Shown here: positions 1-15,100 of the stretch, in pieces
Position numbering within the stretch: the first letter of the stretch is position 1
Layout: each line of letters opens with the position of its first letter
From: Centropus unirufus
Lineage: Eukaryota; Chordata; Aves; Cuculiformes; Centropidae
Length of the DNA stretch: 64,000 bases
Direction: 5' to 3'
Assembly: GCA_013397695.1 (NCBI GenBank)
Contig: VYZI01000484.1
Coordinates: forward strand, 394,020-458,019
Program-made: the position numbers and the translations under genes
Notes under the pieces: model-generated
What the model was told of the DNA's origin: nothing
Databases searched by the model: none
The model's input: the letters and a program-made list of their open reading frames with translations, nothing else

Positions 1-1732
1 ATCAGAAATGTTTTCTAGGATGTAATTTTTCTTATGCTTAAACACTTCCAATTGTTCATCACAAATATATCTGTCACTGATTTCTGCCCACATGTATTGT
101 GTGTTCTTGCACCAGCATCATCCTTTCAGCTCCTATAGTACTTATTTCTCTGTGAAGAAAGTGGAAAAGATGGCAATTTCATTTAAAAAACTAAGCCCCC
201 AAGTTCTTCTAGCTTCTTCACTGTCTTGGTAGAAAAAAATAGTGAAGAGTAACTTGCTGACAGAGAAGGTTTCTCAAGGAGCAGACGTGTTTTTTAGTGG
301 AATAAATTCTGCTTTCAGGGTTCCAAACAGACATGGTTTCTACTAACATCTTCTGCTAGTACCTCCTACTGCATATGATCAATTGTCTTTCACTTGTCTA
401 AAACTGGGATGGCAGTACTTTGCTCTTTTACTAATGCTACATGAAAATTTTATTTATTTAAAAGAGGTTCATTGTAAGATTGTCCCTAAGTATAATTTCT
501 GCACTTTTTCTACTAAAAAATAAATACTAATTAAAAAACCCTATGGTTGCAAAGTCTTCATTCTGCTTGTTTTGGAACACTACTTATTTCTGCACTGTTT
601 CACAGATTTGAAAAACTGCTGCAGAGAATGATAGTTGCAAAATATTTTTAATCATTTAGGATGTAGCGGTTATAATAGGAAACTGAACATTGAGTTTTAA
701 ATCCTCCATCCAAGTAAAAAGATTTAGAGTTATGCTGTCAAATAGCACAGAAATCATAGTAGCAAGCTAGAGAATAGGTTTGTTTTAATGCTGTTAAAAT
801 TTACATGGAACATAGAACCAGCAACTTATCTTTAACTGGGGATGCAGAAGGATGCTTATTTTGAGAGGGAGTTAATGGTGAATTCAAATGTAAGTATGGT
901 AAAATGACTACAAAAACATTTTGACTGGGGGATGCCACTCATGAGTGCAAGCCAAAATTGAGAACAGTAATTTTTAGATACTTTTTTCATTTGGATGAAT
1001 AAAAATTTGGCTGTTTTTTTGGTGTTTTTCTCTGCTAAGGAAGAACGGTGATAAAGAAGCAGCATTGACTTAAGCCTTTACTTTTAGATGAACTGTTTCC
1101 AAACTTGCAACCTCACTAGGTTCTGACTACAGTCCTTGCCTTCCTTCAGGCTCCCAAATATAAATGCAACTGCAAGCACCCACTTTCCTGTTGGCTTGGT
1201 GGCTCTGCTTGCAGCCATTAGTCTCACGTGGACCAATATTTTTAGCCTGAAGATTTTAGAGCATAGGTGTCTGGAAATGTCAATAGCTATGCTATTGCTA
1301 GTAGAATACTACAGAGGAGCCACTATGGTCTCCACCTACTTTTGTTTCAAAAAGATACAGTGGGTGGCAAGAAGGGGGAGGTGTATGACTGGCTTTACTT
1401 CTGAGCTGGAGGATGTGGTTGGGACACAAGCTGGTGGCTGAAAGGCACCCACAGTGCAAAATAACCGAGACTCATTCTAGCTAACCTCAAATTTTAATTG
1501 GGACATTAAAAAAGAAATGTAGCCTCTGTAGATACTTAATGGACAGTTCTAAGGGGCTATTCAGCTGGTCTTTTGCCATTGACTATAATGAGACCCTTGG
1601 GTGATGATGCATCTAATTTCACGACCTAGTTACAAAATAAAACTGCTTAATGTAAATGTGTGCCAATTTCTAGTCCAATCTTGTTCTTTATATAGTTTGT
1701 AATCTGGAAAAAATCTTGCTATTTAATACTTC

Positions 1733-1770
1733 ACTCTTCTCATTTACATTTACTCTTCTCATTTACAAAG
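1733..1770. repeat. two-copy 19-bp tandem repeat
   Basis: Two adjacent 19-bp units beginning ACTCTTCTCATTTACA, identical at 17 of 19 positions. It looks like a simple local duplication in AT-rich DNA with no sign of function. Confidence 0.7.
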
Positions 1771-4700
1771 AACATTTTGTAAAGTGACTTGACAGCTGTG
1801 TAAAATAATTGCTGTGTAAGGTCTCCTAGGTCTTATATTTATACTGGCACACACATAACCACAATAATCTAAATTGTAATTGGCCTTTTGTTTTTGCATT
1901 AATTTTACCAATGCTATTGCAAATGCATTGATTAAAATAAAGGGATACCTGGCTGTGATTGTCTTTCCTACAGTGTCCTGTACCAATGAGGCAAAATAAA
2001 ATGGGTTTAGTAAAAATAGTTGGATATTCTTACATCCAAAATCAGATTTTATATTAAATTCTGGTTACTATGAAATATCACACTATAATAATATAGTAAC
2101 TACAATATGGTTTTTAGGAGGTAGTAGCCATATAGTTCTAAGAGGAAGATCCCATTATAATGATAATACAACGTATCAGTTTTTCAGAAATTCTGACATG
2201 TAAGAATGAGACCAACTGACATGTGAAAGTTAGACCAGTTTCTCAATGTTCTTGAAAATCTCATTTACAGTGTTATAACTGCTCTAATTAAGAGTGAAGG
2301 CTACAACTGCAGATAGCTTAGTTTTAATGAAACGCAAAGTTCTTGAGTTCAACGGAATCAACTAAAGGTTAAAGCAATTAGCAGCTGGGCTTAGAAGCGA
2401 GAAAAAGGTAATGAGCAGAGGAAAATACATCAGTGAGGGAACAGTGAGCGGTCAGACATAGCTTTGGCAGCATCTGCTTAAGTCAGAAATGCATCTGTGG
2501 TAGAGCTTTAGTGGAAACACCCATATAGAGTTTCTTGACTATTTTCCATGTTATCAATAAGACCAATACAATAGAAACAGAAAATTGCAATTATGCTTAC
2601 AGTTATATTGTGTATTTTTTAAACTATCTGCCTTACCTTTGTGATTTTCATATGTGCTGTTATCTTAATGAATGAAAAATACAGCCACATGAATGCCAAC
2701 GTAATAGAAAATACACTACTAACTTTAAGTTGTGTTGGGCTTCTGTTTGATCCCACCCCCCACGCTCCCCCATTTCTCTTAGTTTTTATTTATTGAAAAG
2801 TTCCTGATGAATGATACGTGCTTAGGAATCCCAGCTTCTTTATATATTTGCAGAATTTGTATGATATTGTTCCATGGATTGTTTAAATACAAATGAATCG
2901 GGTAAGAATAATAAGACACTGAAACTGCTACATAATCTGAATTATCTTTAAATCAATCCTTGGGAGAATAAATCTGCTAATACTGAGTGCAGTGTTGTCA
3001 CAGTTAGCTCACTGACTGGGCTTCAGCAAATTTGAGGATGCATTCCCTGGTTTAAAGGCACACCCCAATATTTGCTGGATACTGATTTCATAAACACAAT
3101 GCCATTTGCTTTTAATTTAGCCAGTTTTATGCTTTGAAATCACATTGCTGTCAATTCAATGCCACTGTTTCTGTCTGCAGTTTATAGCTTGTCAATATGC
3201 TCACATGTGTAGCTGAAGCAATATTTCTACAAATTTGAATTTATTGACTCAACAGAGCTCTAAATGAAGACAAGAGGGCCTTATTTTGAAACTTGTGTTC
3301 TTCACATGGATTGTAGTAGATTTTCCAGTATTTTTCTGAAATTTGTTTTTAATTCTATGATTGATTCTGGTGTGTTTTGCACTGATATAATAATTTCTCT
3401 GCTGATAAACTAAAAAAAGGTAAGCAAGAAGTACCTGCTTATGTAATTTAGTCTTCCCTACCTGGTTCACAGCCATTTCTAAACTATGCAGCACAAGAAA
3501 CTACTAAGAACACCCAATATGCTCCTTTGATGATGTTTCATGCCACCTATTTCTGCATCTCCTGAGTTTTCTAATCTCTCCTGTCTAATTACACTCAAGC
3601 TCTTTCTAATGGATTCCTGTCGCTAATCAAAGAAGCAGAAGACCACTTGTTCCCTTTGACAGAACCTGCTAGGGTAATGCAATTACCTGGCACAGTCAAC
3701 CATTTTATCTATCCATTTAATGTCTTAAATTAGTGCTCTTGCCCCTTTATTTGTTTACATTTTTAAGAGGCTCCCTGGCACACCATATGCTAACAGCTAC
3801 TTTAAGATCCCAGATAGGATTTAGTCTATGAAAAATGCTAAATATTATCTAGCAAGAATAGTCATCTGTGCAAATAACCTATGGTGTCTTGTAAAATCAC
3901 TCCTCCTATCCCATATATTTCCTGCTTTCCTTTCCCATTCTCTGTACTTCCACTACAGTAAAAAAAAAATCATGCATGATAAGAGATGTGTTTCAAATAA
4001 ACCAGTTCTTCTTCATATTTTGAAAGTCCCTGGTAACACAGCAGCCATGTAGCATACTTCACAAGTTCCCAGTTTTGCGATATTGGGCATAGAGTTGAAA
4101 ATTTAGAACTTTCCTCGAAGGAAGACCCTGAAATGTGACTACAGAGTAGTAGGATAAGGTACTGCCACTGTATATCAATGCAAACAAAATCAAATCTCAT
4201 ATATTAGATTCTTTAGATACTCTATTTCCCAGGATCCTTTCTGGACTAATTCCTACTCAGGGTGCAAGTGAGTGTGTAAATACAGAGTTTCAAATCTCCG
4301 GAGCCTGCAGCTTCTGTTGGGCCCTTAGTGGCCAGTGGCTTAATGCTCAGCTAAAATAATTGATAGTTCCGTCTGTGGGCAGATGTATCTGGGCAACATG
4401 CCCGTATCTTAGAGAATGAACCACTTGTGGCTTCTGCCTCGACTTACATTTCTGTCTGGCCTATCTAGGCACCAATCCGAAGAATTATTCCTTACCCCCA
4501 TTAAAATATACCTATTTGTGAAACTGCAACTGAAATTCACAAAATAATGACTTACTATTATTCTTGCAAGACTTAAGCTATCATAACTTTTTTTTCTTTG
4601 ATACTGAATTAAATCTGCTGCACAATAAATTCATCGGACCTGTCCTAGATATATCATAATATTTTCATTATGCATACAGTAGGAATAGAAATTTTTGACA

Positions 4701-6086
4701 ATATAGAAAATGGTTACTGAGTTAGCCTAAAAATTCATATTTCTGTGGGACACAGAGAAACCTGAAATGATTGCAGTCTCAATGTGTTGTGCATCATTAA
4801 GTTTGAGTGACAGCAGATAATTTCTTAGTCCTATCTGTTGTCTGGTTTAAGTCTTCTCTTTTCTTCTTGTCCTTTTCGATCTCCTTCCCTTCAAGCCTGT
4901 AGCTGCAACAGTTGAGGCTATTATATGAACATACTGTGTAATATATTAGATGGGGTGACTCTGGAAATTCAATTTTGTCTGAGAGTCATGGAAACAACTG
5001 TCATCCATCAAGTCTCAGGAGGTTTTCTGCAGCTTCTTGAGCACACTTCTTGGGGTGTCAGGTAAGTGCAAGTCTAGAAACCATTTCTGATTTTGACTGA
5101 TATTTTTCTTGTATTTTTTAAACTTGTGATAAACTTTGTCATCACTGCAGTCAAAGACATCACAGTATTATGCACAGCTAAAACATACATGAACACAACT
5201 TTCTGATATTTTCACTTTAAAGTCGTGTAACCCCCCTAACTTCTATAGCATTACACAATATTGTTTACAAGGGAGCACCTCTTACACAATTTTTATTTTT
5301 CATTGGATAATCAGCTTACTTCCAAATTTCAAACATGTTCAGGCTCTTTGCTAAATACATATATCAGAAACAACATCCTTTTAAATTTGGTTTTTCTGGT
5401 TTAGTTGATTGCCTAGCTTTTGTCATTAGACATAACTTCTCCTTGTAAATCTTCCACCATTCTAATAATACTTTTGATTATCTATGTAGTCTCTATAATG
5501 TTTTCCTTTCCTCCATTATTTCATTAGTGTCTGTTTAAAGGAATTAACCTTTTAGAAGAAGAAGAAGAAGACAATGAAGAGCTTGGATTGTTTCCAGCTT
5601 TTGGAATGCGTAATTTCTAGAGACTGGATCATTTTGTCCTCTGCAAAGTGTGAAAAACAGTCCCTAAAATCACTTAAACTGAGACATACTGTGTTGTGTA
5701 ACTGACAACATGTTTATTCCTTGAGAAAAAATCTTTCCCTACTTAATGGTAATACTTGTTTTAATGGGGGATCTTCAATTAAGAGAATGAAAATTAGTTT
5801 CATACGTCATTCTTAATTACATGAATCTAGAAGAACTAGTTAAAATTGTGGTATGGTTCATCAAACAAAATTTTGTTGGACTCTTTTTGTGCATATGCTC
5901 AGTATCAGGAATATGCAATGTGCATAACGCTGAACAGAAGAACATATAGATGGAACTTCCAATATATAGGATGTCATTTGCTGAACTCTTAAGAAATTGA
6001 GGTATTAGAGGAGGCAAGTTATGCTTCATTTAAGATTAGAGTAACTGGATTGATCATAATGAAAAAAAAATGCTATTTTTACCTTG

Positions 6087-6148
<62 letters not shown>
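6087..6148. repeat. (GATA)n microsatellite
   Basis: Uninterrupted GATA/TAGA tetranucleotide repeat of 62 bp, about 15.5 units. It is a perfect array and so likely polymorphic in length. Confidence 0.98.
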
Positions 6149-9100
6149 AATATCAGTCTGTGAATAAAATGCACTTCACCTGTTGTAGAAACACCAGGAA
6201 CACAGACTTAACTCTTGCTGGGATCCAAATAATTACTGGATGCAATTAGTGGAAGTGATCATTGTGTAACATAGTGACTGATGTGTAATGCGCTTCTGTT
6301 GTATAAAACATTAATTGCCTAAAGGCAAGGATCTTCACAGAGCTCTGTATAGGTTAATGGTACTGGAGGAGCGTAATGAAATCCTGGAAAGACTCTGCCT
6401 CCACAGTCAGACAATTTTCCTGTTACCTGTGACCTCACAGAGCAAATTTGATGTCATTTTCTGTGCTATTACTTTTGTACGCCAAGAGTGACTGTGGAGA
6501 AGGAAACTCCCTGGAGTTAAACGTGTAACTTCTGGTTTTTAAAACCAGATTAAAGCAGATTATATTTAGAGCATAAATATTTCCCCAATATTAAAAGGCA
6601 GCTATACTAACTGGTATGCCTGATAGGCTATGGCTCTGATACATGGTATCATTATTTAGAATTAGTTCCCTTTCCTTGGAAATTCTGAATTTCAAACCAA
6701 AACAAAAACTTTCTGGAATAAAAAGGAGAAAAAAATACTTCTTCTTTCCCAAATAAAGGAAAATATTTGTACAAATTATTTTAGAATAATTTACACTACT
6801 GTCCAAGGAAGATCTTTACATTACATTGTAGAAAATCAGGCACTGGTGCTTATCACTCAACTCAAGACTCTCCTCTTTCTCAGTGCTACAGAGATAGTTA
6901 GAGATTTAGAAGCTATTTTGTAGGGACTCTGGAAATGCTGTGTCCCCTGCCCCAGACTCTCTGGTATAGTGTCCACGAGCAATCTTGCCTCCATTGTTCC
7001 TTTCCTGCTATACTAAGGAAAACTTTTTTTTTTCAGCTAATATGGGTTTTCTGTTAATGTATGTTTTCTGTCTGAATGGCCCTCAGGGTTACAGTTTTGG
7101 GCAAAAATCTGCACATTCATATTGACTTCTGCATTATACTGGTTGTTATCTGCATGATAAGCCAGCAACCTGAAAGTTCTTGGTTTGACATTGATGACAA
7201 AAAAGGCAAAACACCGCTACAGAAAATCTGTATTCCTAAAACCTCACCAGCCAGATATCAGCTTTTATAAGCTGGCACTGCTATGAAGCAGGAATGTGAT
7301 TTAATATTACTTTTTTCTTTAGGGAGAACAGTCATTGAAGCCAATATTTCCAGTTACAGCTCCTGAGGATTCAGGTCTTTATTACTTACCTTGTAATATG
7401 ATATGCATAGGGAACTAAATTCTATAGCTTTGGCTAAAGTAAAGTAAAAAGCCTCATTATTTATAAAATTAAGTACCACTACTTAAAACTACAGAAATAG
7501 CCAAATAATGTCTGCATTTCCTAGTAGTTCAAAATGTCTTGGAATCTAAACAAACTAAAAGGCATCTGCTAGCTACAGTATTCCGTCAGGGAATATAATT
7601 ACCGTTTCACGCTGGTAAGCCTCTGCCTTGTCTTTTGTTATTGGATGGCAGGAGAGGGAAAGATAATTAAAACCAAGGAGAAGAAACAGCAAAAAAAAAC
7701 CCAAAAACTCAAACCCAAAACCAGTGACATTAATTAAAATACCACAATAGGCACTTAAGCATCTAGAAATACAAGCCCATTTTTTTGCCTGTTATTTTTA
7801 CAGCTGTAAATGTGAATTTGGAGAATTAAAAATTGTGTCTTTTGGGGCTGTGTAAAATGTTACTAACAATTTCTGCGTTATAGGAGCAAGTACATCAAGG
7901 TGTGAGACAAATGGAAATCACAAGCCACTGAGTAGCGCTGAATCCTGAGCCACTGTTTAGCAAAACTCTTAAGCCTTCCCATACAGGCATCCTGCTCCCC
8001 TCCTGATTTACCTCCTATCATTAAAGACTTGTTCAAGGGTAGTAGCCAAAAGAGTTGTTCAGCACGGCTAACAGAATGCTGTCCAGTAGCAACATGCATG
8101 GAAATAGAGGACTGCAGGGAACTGAAAGTGTTCAGTTCATCCCACTAGCTGCTTTTAACAGCAATTATGCTGATAACCTGTAATCAGGTTTAAATATGAC
8201 CATGTGTCTTCATGAAGTTGAAATGTACCCTGCAAGATAGGATTTGTAGGCACTATTCTTTGTTCTTGCTGGAAACTATGGGAGACTATTTTGTCCAAAG
8301 ATGCCTACTTTTACCTGAGATTTAAAGGGTCTGCTGCTAGCAGATAGAAACTGTCTGCAGAAAAACCCTATGATAACTTTCCCATGGTATTTTCAAAGAC
8401 ATAGACTAGTACTTCCCTGCAATCAAGGTTTGAGCTTTGCAATTATGTTCATACCTAGAAACCTGTAACTGAAATTTCTTATTCATTTACTGTAAACACT
8501 TATCTGGAACCACATCTGGTACCTGATGTGTCAGGAGCACTGAAAATCTACTATCTCCAAACAATACTTTCCTATCAGCTGTATTAGATAATGAACAAAT
8601 TGGTAGCATATTTTTCCTGTATTCAGAATAAACAGAACCTTGACTGTAGCTGAACTATTATGCATCAAAATTACCAAAGTTCAACCTGTAGCACAAGTCT
8701 GGTTTGAAAATTTCTCAACTTTAATATTCAGCAAAATGTGAGCAACATACTAGTTTGGAATTGTCCACCATTTCATGGCGGAATTGTATAGGCACTTAGC
8801 TCCCCTGTTGTCCTCCAGACATGAAGTACTTGGTGATGCTAGGCATCATTTTCTTTGCATTACTGAGAACAGAACAAACACAGAAGTCTGGTGAAGAATT
8901 CACACAGTGCTCCTGAGAATAGAAGCATTTATTGTGAACTTTGCCTTGTGTGTCTGAATGTCTCCCAAACATGATGTTTGTCGCTAAACATATTGGTTAT
9001 ACCTCTCTTTGTGGTTCAACCACATCTACTAGTTTGACAGTACAATTGGCATTCCATGTCTACTTAGTTACATGAAGTGTACAGTTGGTAGATTGTACAC

Positions 9101-12100
9101 ACAAGTCACACTAATTATTAAGTGTTGTCATGAAATAATGAATTATGCAGGCAAGTGTAGATGTACATAAATTACACCGAATTTCCCATTCTTTTGCCCA
9201 CAATTGATACAGCCAGTCACCTTGGCTCATTCTTCCTGCTGGAAGCTCCTCCTCCTCATGAGCTTCTGGAAACAATTTCAATTATATAAGCAGAGAGGCA
9301 AAACAGATCAATTAGTCAGTCTGTAATTTTGGTACTACAAAAATGAAAATAAAAAGCAGTTCATCTCCTAATTTTATTTTAGATTTATTTTTCTGTGTTT
9401 TCCCAGAGGAAACCAGAAAGATTTCAAGATGACACGTGCTATACTACAGTCTCAATTATAGTGAAACACTGCCAGAGCAGGGACATGCAACTTTAATACT
9501 TGGCTTCATGTGGAATCTAGGAGCTAAATTATGTCTCTAATGATATTTTTAAAAAAATTTACAACACAATAGAAATTGAGTGTGTTCAAAAGGAAAGTTC
9601 CTTTTCTTACTTATGCTTCAATGTTATGTCCTGCTTTATACATTCAAAATCCAATCTTCCTTCTTTTTCAGTTACAACAAATGACTTAATAACTGCCTTA
9701 GTAAGATGAAACAAGAGGAATATAGACAGTGAGTAAATATTATGTCCGTTCAGAAGCTGGGCACTCCTCTCTTATACAGCATCAGGCAGAGCCCAGATGG
9801 ATTTTCTCATGGCACACTGTGCATCACAGATCCTATCCATGCTGTGACAGTCTCCCCTTTGGTCATTTGAGTTAATATACTAATTGCCTTACCATAAAAC
9901 CAACTTTATTCCTAAAGGATGTTCACATGAGAACTTTTTGCTGCAGTACTAGGTAAAGGCAAGGCCATGCAGACGGCATAACTACCAGTATGGAGTAGTA
10001 GCTGTTGCAATGAGCGAGCTGGCTTCATCCTGTGTGCAAAGAATAGTTCAGCACCAGCCTGTGCCTACTTAGGCTGTTGGGCAGGGCACCTTGATGTGCA
10101 GAAGGCTGGCAGTCAGAATGTTTATGAACACAGAACCTGCCTTGTTACTTCAATGTAAGTACATCTACAATGTTCTCAGTCAACTAATGTGCAGGTTTGC
10201 TCTGGCTTGCTACTGGAAACAAATACAAGCAATTGTTTATTAGCATTGGGACTGGAGATGCTTCTTAGGTAAAAAGAGAGTGCAGAAAACATGTATCTGA
10301 ATTTATTTTACTGTTACCAGGAAATTCTGGAAAATAGTGGAGAACTGGTACCTAACTACAGATTTCATACAACTGGTTTTATTTGTCAGGCACTCAATCC
10401 TGTTTTCATCTGCAGACAGTAACTCCTAACTTAGAACTTACTAAATACAAATTATTGTGGTCATTGTGTTTATCCCATAACTAATCAGTACAGAAGACAC
10501 ATGATTAAATGGATAGATTATTAATGGTTGTTGTATGCAGAATGACTTGTGGAGTTTGACTTTCCTGCAGCTTATGTTTTTTTAAATCACGATAGCACAA
10601 GGAGAGAGTGCAGAGAATCCTCCTCCTTGCATTTTGCTCCTGTAGCTAGAGTGATCATCAGAATTTGCATATATTACAGAAAATATGTATACATACACTG
10701 AGGGGCATATTCTCAAGGGTATGATCATGAGGAACTTCTAATGAAACTGGGTGGTGACATCTCCCTCGTGCAGCAGGCTGACAGAGGGATATGCTTTAAA
10801 ATCTCAGGATAACTAACTTTTAAAAAAAAGAGTTTTGCATTATTTGAATACAGAAGTTGGCCAGATTTTGTTGTGGCTATTAAATAAAATCCTGTTGAGA
10901 CGACTTAGCAGGGTGACTGCAGGAGTTCCAGCTGGTAGTAAAAACAGCGTAAAGGCATTGCAGGTGTTTTACTGCAAACAGAGGGAATACATAAAATTAT
11001 CTTCTTAGAGATTATTTTCCATAATGATTCACACAATTTTGTGCAGGTTTTATAATTGTGTTGTAATTTATTTGGTTTGCATCTTTTAACTTTTGCATTC
11101 CTTTTAAATTTTATAGTGCAAAAAATAGGGATATTTGGGAAGGTTTTTGTTTTACCATCCTTGAGAGATCATGATGCCTTCTAGAGAAATTCTATTTCTA
11201 AGTGTGACAATTTCCATCAAGAGGAAATTTACTATTTTTAGAAGAAATTTACTTTTTTTTTTTACTTTTTGCTTTATAGACATTGCATGTCTTAAAGACA
11301 GTTTTATCCTTGGTGGGCATTTGCTGCTTTCACTGTTCTTTCAGTTAATCTGACACTTCAAGTAATAACCCATTTAGCAACAGCTAATACCATCCCCTGT
11401 TGCAACAGGAGAATTTAAGAAATGCTACCCAAGAACACGGCAAAAGCAAGTACTCTAAAACAAAAACTTTAATGAATCCCATGAGTGGCATATTACCTTT
11501 AGGGTTGCAATTTTTATGAAATGATAGCTAATAGGTTTTAAGAAACTTTAGAATTTGGCAAAAATTACATTCAGAGTGGAAAGAGGGGAAGCACGCAACC
11601 CCCCAAAAAAAAGAATTTTTTAAATGTCTGCTTGCATAACTAGGAACATGACAGAGAGGCAGCATAACTGTATGCAACCTGAATGCTTTCAGAGGTGAAA
11701 GAAGGAGAGAGCAAGCTGGGCAGCTGGACCAAGGTTAGAGTTGCAACATGCTGATGAGTGCAAGGAGGCAGGAGAGTTTTATGACTTCCTTGCATCACCA
11801 AGGAATATTTGTCACAATAACTTTGTAAAGTGAAAGGCATTGTCATGCCCACTATGACTTACCTCGGCTTGGTCCTTGATGCTCTCTTGAGCAATTTGGT
11901 TACACAGATATATTGCTGGCTGGGTGGATACATTTCAATTAGGAAGATGGGAAGACAAGCTGAAGCTCCTTCTGAAATTACTTGATGGTTCTCACTGGGG
12001 TGATATAATTGGAAGAATTGATCTGAAATGTCTGTTGACAAGGAGGTGAAAGTCTTGATATGAAGAAAAATGTTATCTATCACATGAGGCTCACTCTTTG

Positions 12101-15100
12101 GGAAATTGTTTTCTTTTTGTTTGTGCTATTGTTCTTCTGTAATGAGGTAATTTTTGTAGGAAAATTGAGCTCTTTTCTCATAGGCATTTGATTGCTCTTG
12201 TGTGAACATTCACAATTTTTTTTAGCTAGATCTTTGACAAGGTTTTTTTTCTTCTCCACTATCATGTAGCTTTAAGCTAGATAAGATTTTTTTTGTGGTA
12301 GTGACAGATCTGGAACGTCTTAAAAAATTTCCAAGGAATCTATTAATGTTTTCCCTATTTGAAAGTCTGAATTACAGTGCCAAATTCTTACTAGAATTAC
12401 TAGACATTAAATGTCAGATTTTTTTATTAGCAGAACAATACCTCAGTCTAATTCAGAACTGCCTTGATAATAAATATGACAATATTTTGCTAAATTTCTT
12501 TTATCTACTGGTTCTGCTGGAATCCAGTTGTACTGGCTTCTACAAGTTGATGAAACTGTCAGTGATATCCCTTTGTGCCCTGTTTTACTCTAGAACTTTG
12601 TTTTTATTTCTAGTGATTTAAACTGCCTAAAATATGGGGGCTTGTTAAGCAAGTATTGTGAATAGCATAACTATTTTTTTATGGCAGTGTCTGCATAGTT
12701 GTTACCTTAAGTTAGTTGGTTCAGAGAAATGCTAAATGCATGCAGAAATAATTCATTGACGTCATTACAGGTTTTCTTTTGAGCTTTATTTTAGCTTTCT
12801 CTAACCATTGTATATAAAAGAATGGTGTTGGCGTTTTTGTTTTGCTTTAGGTTATTTTTGTTTAGTTTGGTTGATTTTGGTTTTAAACAAGTATTGACTT
12901 ACAATGTCAACTTTTGGGAAGGAGGTTCACAGGCATTTCTAGATCAGATAAGGGACTGATGTGGCTCAGAGCCTTGTAGCAGTGAAGAATATTTTATTCA
13001 TACATCTATTTTTAAGACCTTTTTACACATGAGTCTGTGGCCTCATGATTAAGTTCTTCTATTACTTAGCAGGTGTAAAAAAAAGTATTTCCGTAAAAGT
13101 GCTGATTATGTTGTCATCAGTCAATACAGTTTGCCAAGACTTTGACCTTTGCAATATCTTTGACAACAAATTTACAGATTAATTATGCATTGTGTTAATA
13201 ATGACCTTTTACAATGTGCTGTTCCAGCTCATCTGAGAGCCCAGGTATCTGCAGGTATCGTTCAGAGAGATTAATAGAGGGTTCCATTACCTTTTCAATA
13301 AAAGCGTCTTTCTATAAAGTTCATCAATTTATCTTTTTGCTCGTAATGCAGTTATCAGTTGGAGATAATCTGATTCTTTGATCACTTCTCAGAAAAAAGA
13401 AGAATGCATAGTCAATGCATCTGTGTGTGCAACCTTTTCAATATCTATCACTAAATGAACAAACTTTTAAAGTACTTTTATTTAAAACACTGCAGTATTT
13501 CCAGAAGGATGTCAGTTTTAACTATGCAAAATTTGCACTGGTGTGAGAGTATTTTGAAGCTTGAATTTATTGGAAAATACCATTTTTTTGAGAATTATTT
13601 TCCTTGACTTCCTGCTTCACTTCGTAATATGGTATGTGGAAAACAGAGCCTCTGTTTTTGGACTTTCTTAAATTTGAAAAGTATTAATAAATTCAGAAAA
13701 CAAAAAAAACCTTAAGAGTACCTTAATGGGGAAATAACATTAAAAACTCTAAACGCTATCCTCTTTTACAGCAGAAGCATCTGTATTGGAATCTGATCGG
13801 GAAGCAGCAGATGGAGGGAAATAAATTGTATTCACCACGAGAGGGCTCCCTCAGTCTTCTGATATTACTGAACCTAGGAGCTGGAAGACCCAAAAGTGTA
13901 GAACCAGAAAAACTGGTGCAAGAACTGCTCAAATCAGATTATGTTCATTACCGTGCCATCGATGCCATAAACGTGAAAATAAATAAGTATGGTTTTGCTT
14001 AAATGTTTTTAGAAAATAAGGGAAAATCAAGGATGCTGTTGCAACTCAGATGGATTTTTTCTTCTTTGTAAGACTGTTGTTAAACAGCATTGATATTACA
14101 GATATCAGTTTTGAAAATGGCACCACCACCAATATGCAAATTAGCACTACTGTGCTTGGCTTTGGCAAGGAAGTTCTGGAGACCCATTAAGTCCCGTCAT
14201 TTTGTGGAGCTCAATGATTTAATCACTATTAAGGAAATAGAAAATCATGTTTCAAATTGGAAAAGGCAATTTTTTTGCACACTCTTTATCATTTTTTTGC
14301 TGACCTTCAAATAATCTTGTATTTCATGAAGGATAAATTTATACTGTGATGCAAGCACATAATCATCCAGGCTCTGCCACCTCTTATTACACCTCTTATT
14401 TCTTAAAAATAATGTGGTAAAAATCCTTATATGAATGCTATTGCAGAACTATTGTAACAGATACTGTCTTAATTTCTCTTTAAACAAAAGCAAGCAAGGT
14501 TATTTGTGTTCTTGTTTATCACTGTAAATTACAGGTTGAGTCCTGCTTACAGTCTAGTGTAAACATTATCCCATGAAATTCATGCATGTAAAGTAGAAAT
14601 CAGTTTATTATAGCATGTGCAATTAGTAGTATAACCAAAGAAAACTAACCATTATAATTTCTGTTATGTTCTTCAAATAAAAACTTTTTCTAGCCTTTTT
14701 TTTGTGATGATGGTCATAAAATTCTTAGTATAGTCTAGTCTTTCATAGAAGTTCATAATTAAAGGAACAGCTTGGAAATTGTATGACAGCAAAACCAACT
14801 TACAAATCATGGAAAAGAAGTCTTTATTTTTCATGTTTTTGAACAAGTGTCAGTGAAATATGCTGCAGTGTTCCCATAGATTTTTAGGGATCGCTTGATC
14901 AATTCAGCATCTCATTTTCACAGATGTGCTCCTTTTTTTCTACTGCTTCTCCCTTTAATCTTTGTCATGGTAGTAACTGAACAAAATCTTTCATTGGGAT
15001 CAGACCTATTGTGGCCCATAAGGGACAAATAAATGGGGAGGTAATACCTTAGTAGCAAAGAGTAGTTTGGTGTTGGAGCTGTATTACAATGTGCAATTGC

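Noticed and set aside
134..139. Possible TMA16 or NAF1 exons expected from mammalian gene order
   Set aside because: I searched the reading frames at both ends of the window for recognisable peptides of these neighbours and found none. The position given is nominal.
12295..12621. 108-codon hydrophobic frame
   Set aside because: Leu/Phe/Ile-rich translation typical of AT-rich non-coding DNA; no signal for expression or family.
12757..12764. Full CRE-like palindrome TGACGTCA
   Set aside because: An 8-base match is expected about once in 64 kb by chance and it is 10 kb beyond NPY5R with no other promoter features.
13772..14002. Small plus-strand frame with a coding-like look (GRPKSVEPEKLVQELLKS)
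   Set aside because: No family recognised, no good donor at its end, and a stop in the alternative frame that follows the upstream AG. Treated as chance, although a conserved pseudogene exon cannot be excluded.
14090..14314. 74-codon plus-strand frame after an ACAG
   Set aside because: No domain or family resemblance and an AT-rich, Phe/Leu-rich end typical of random frames.
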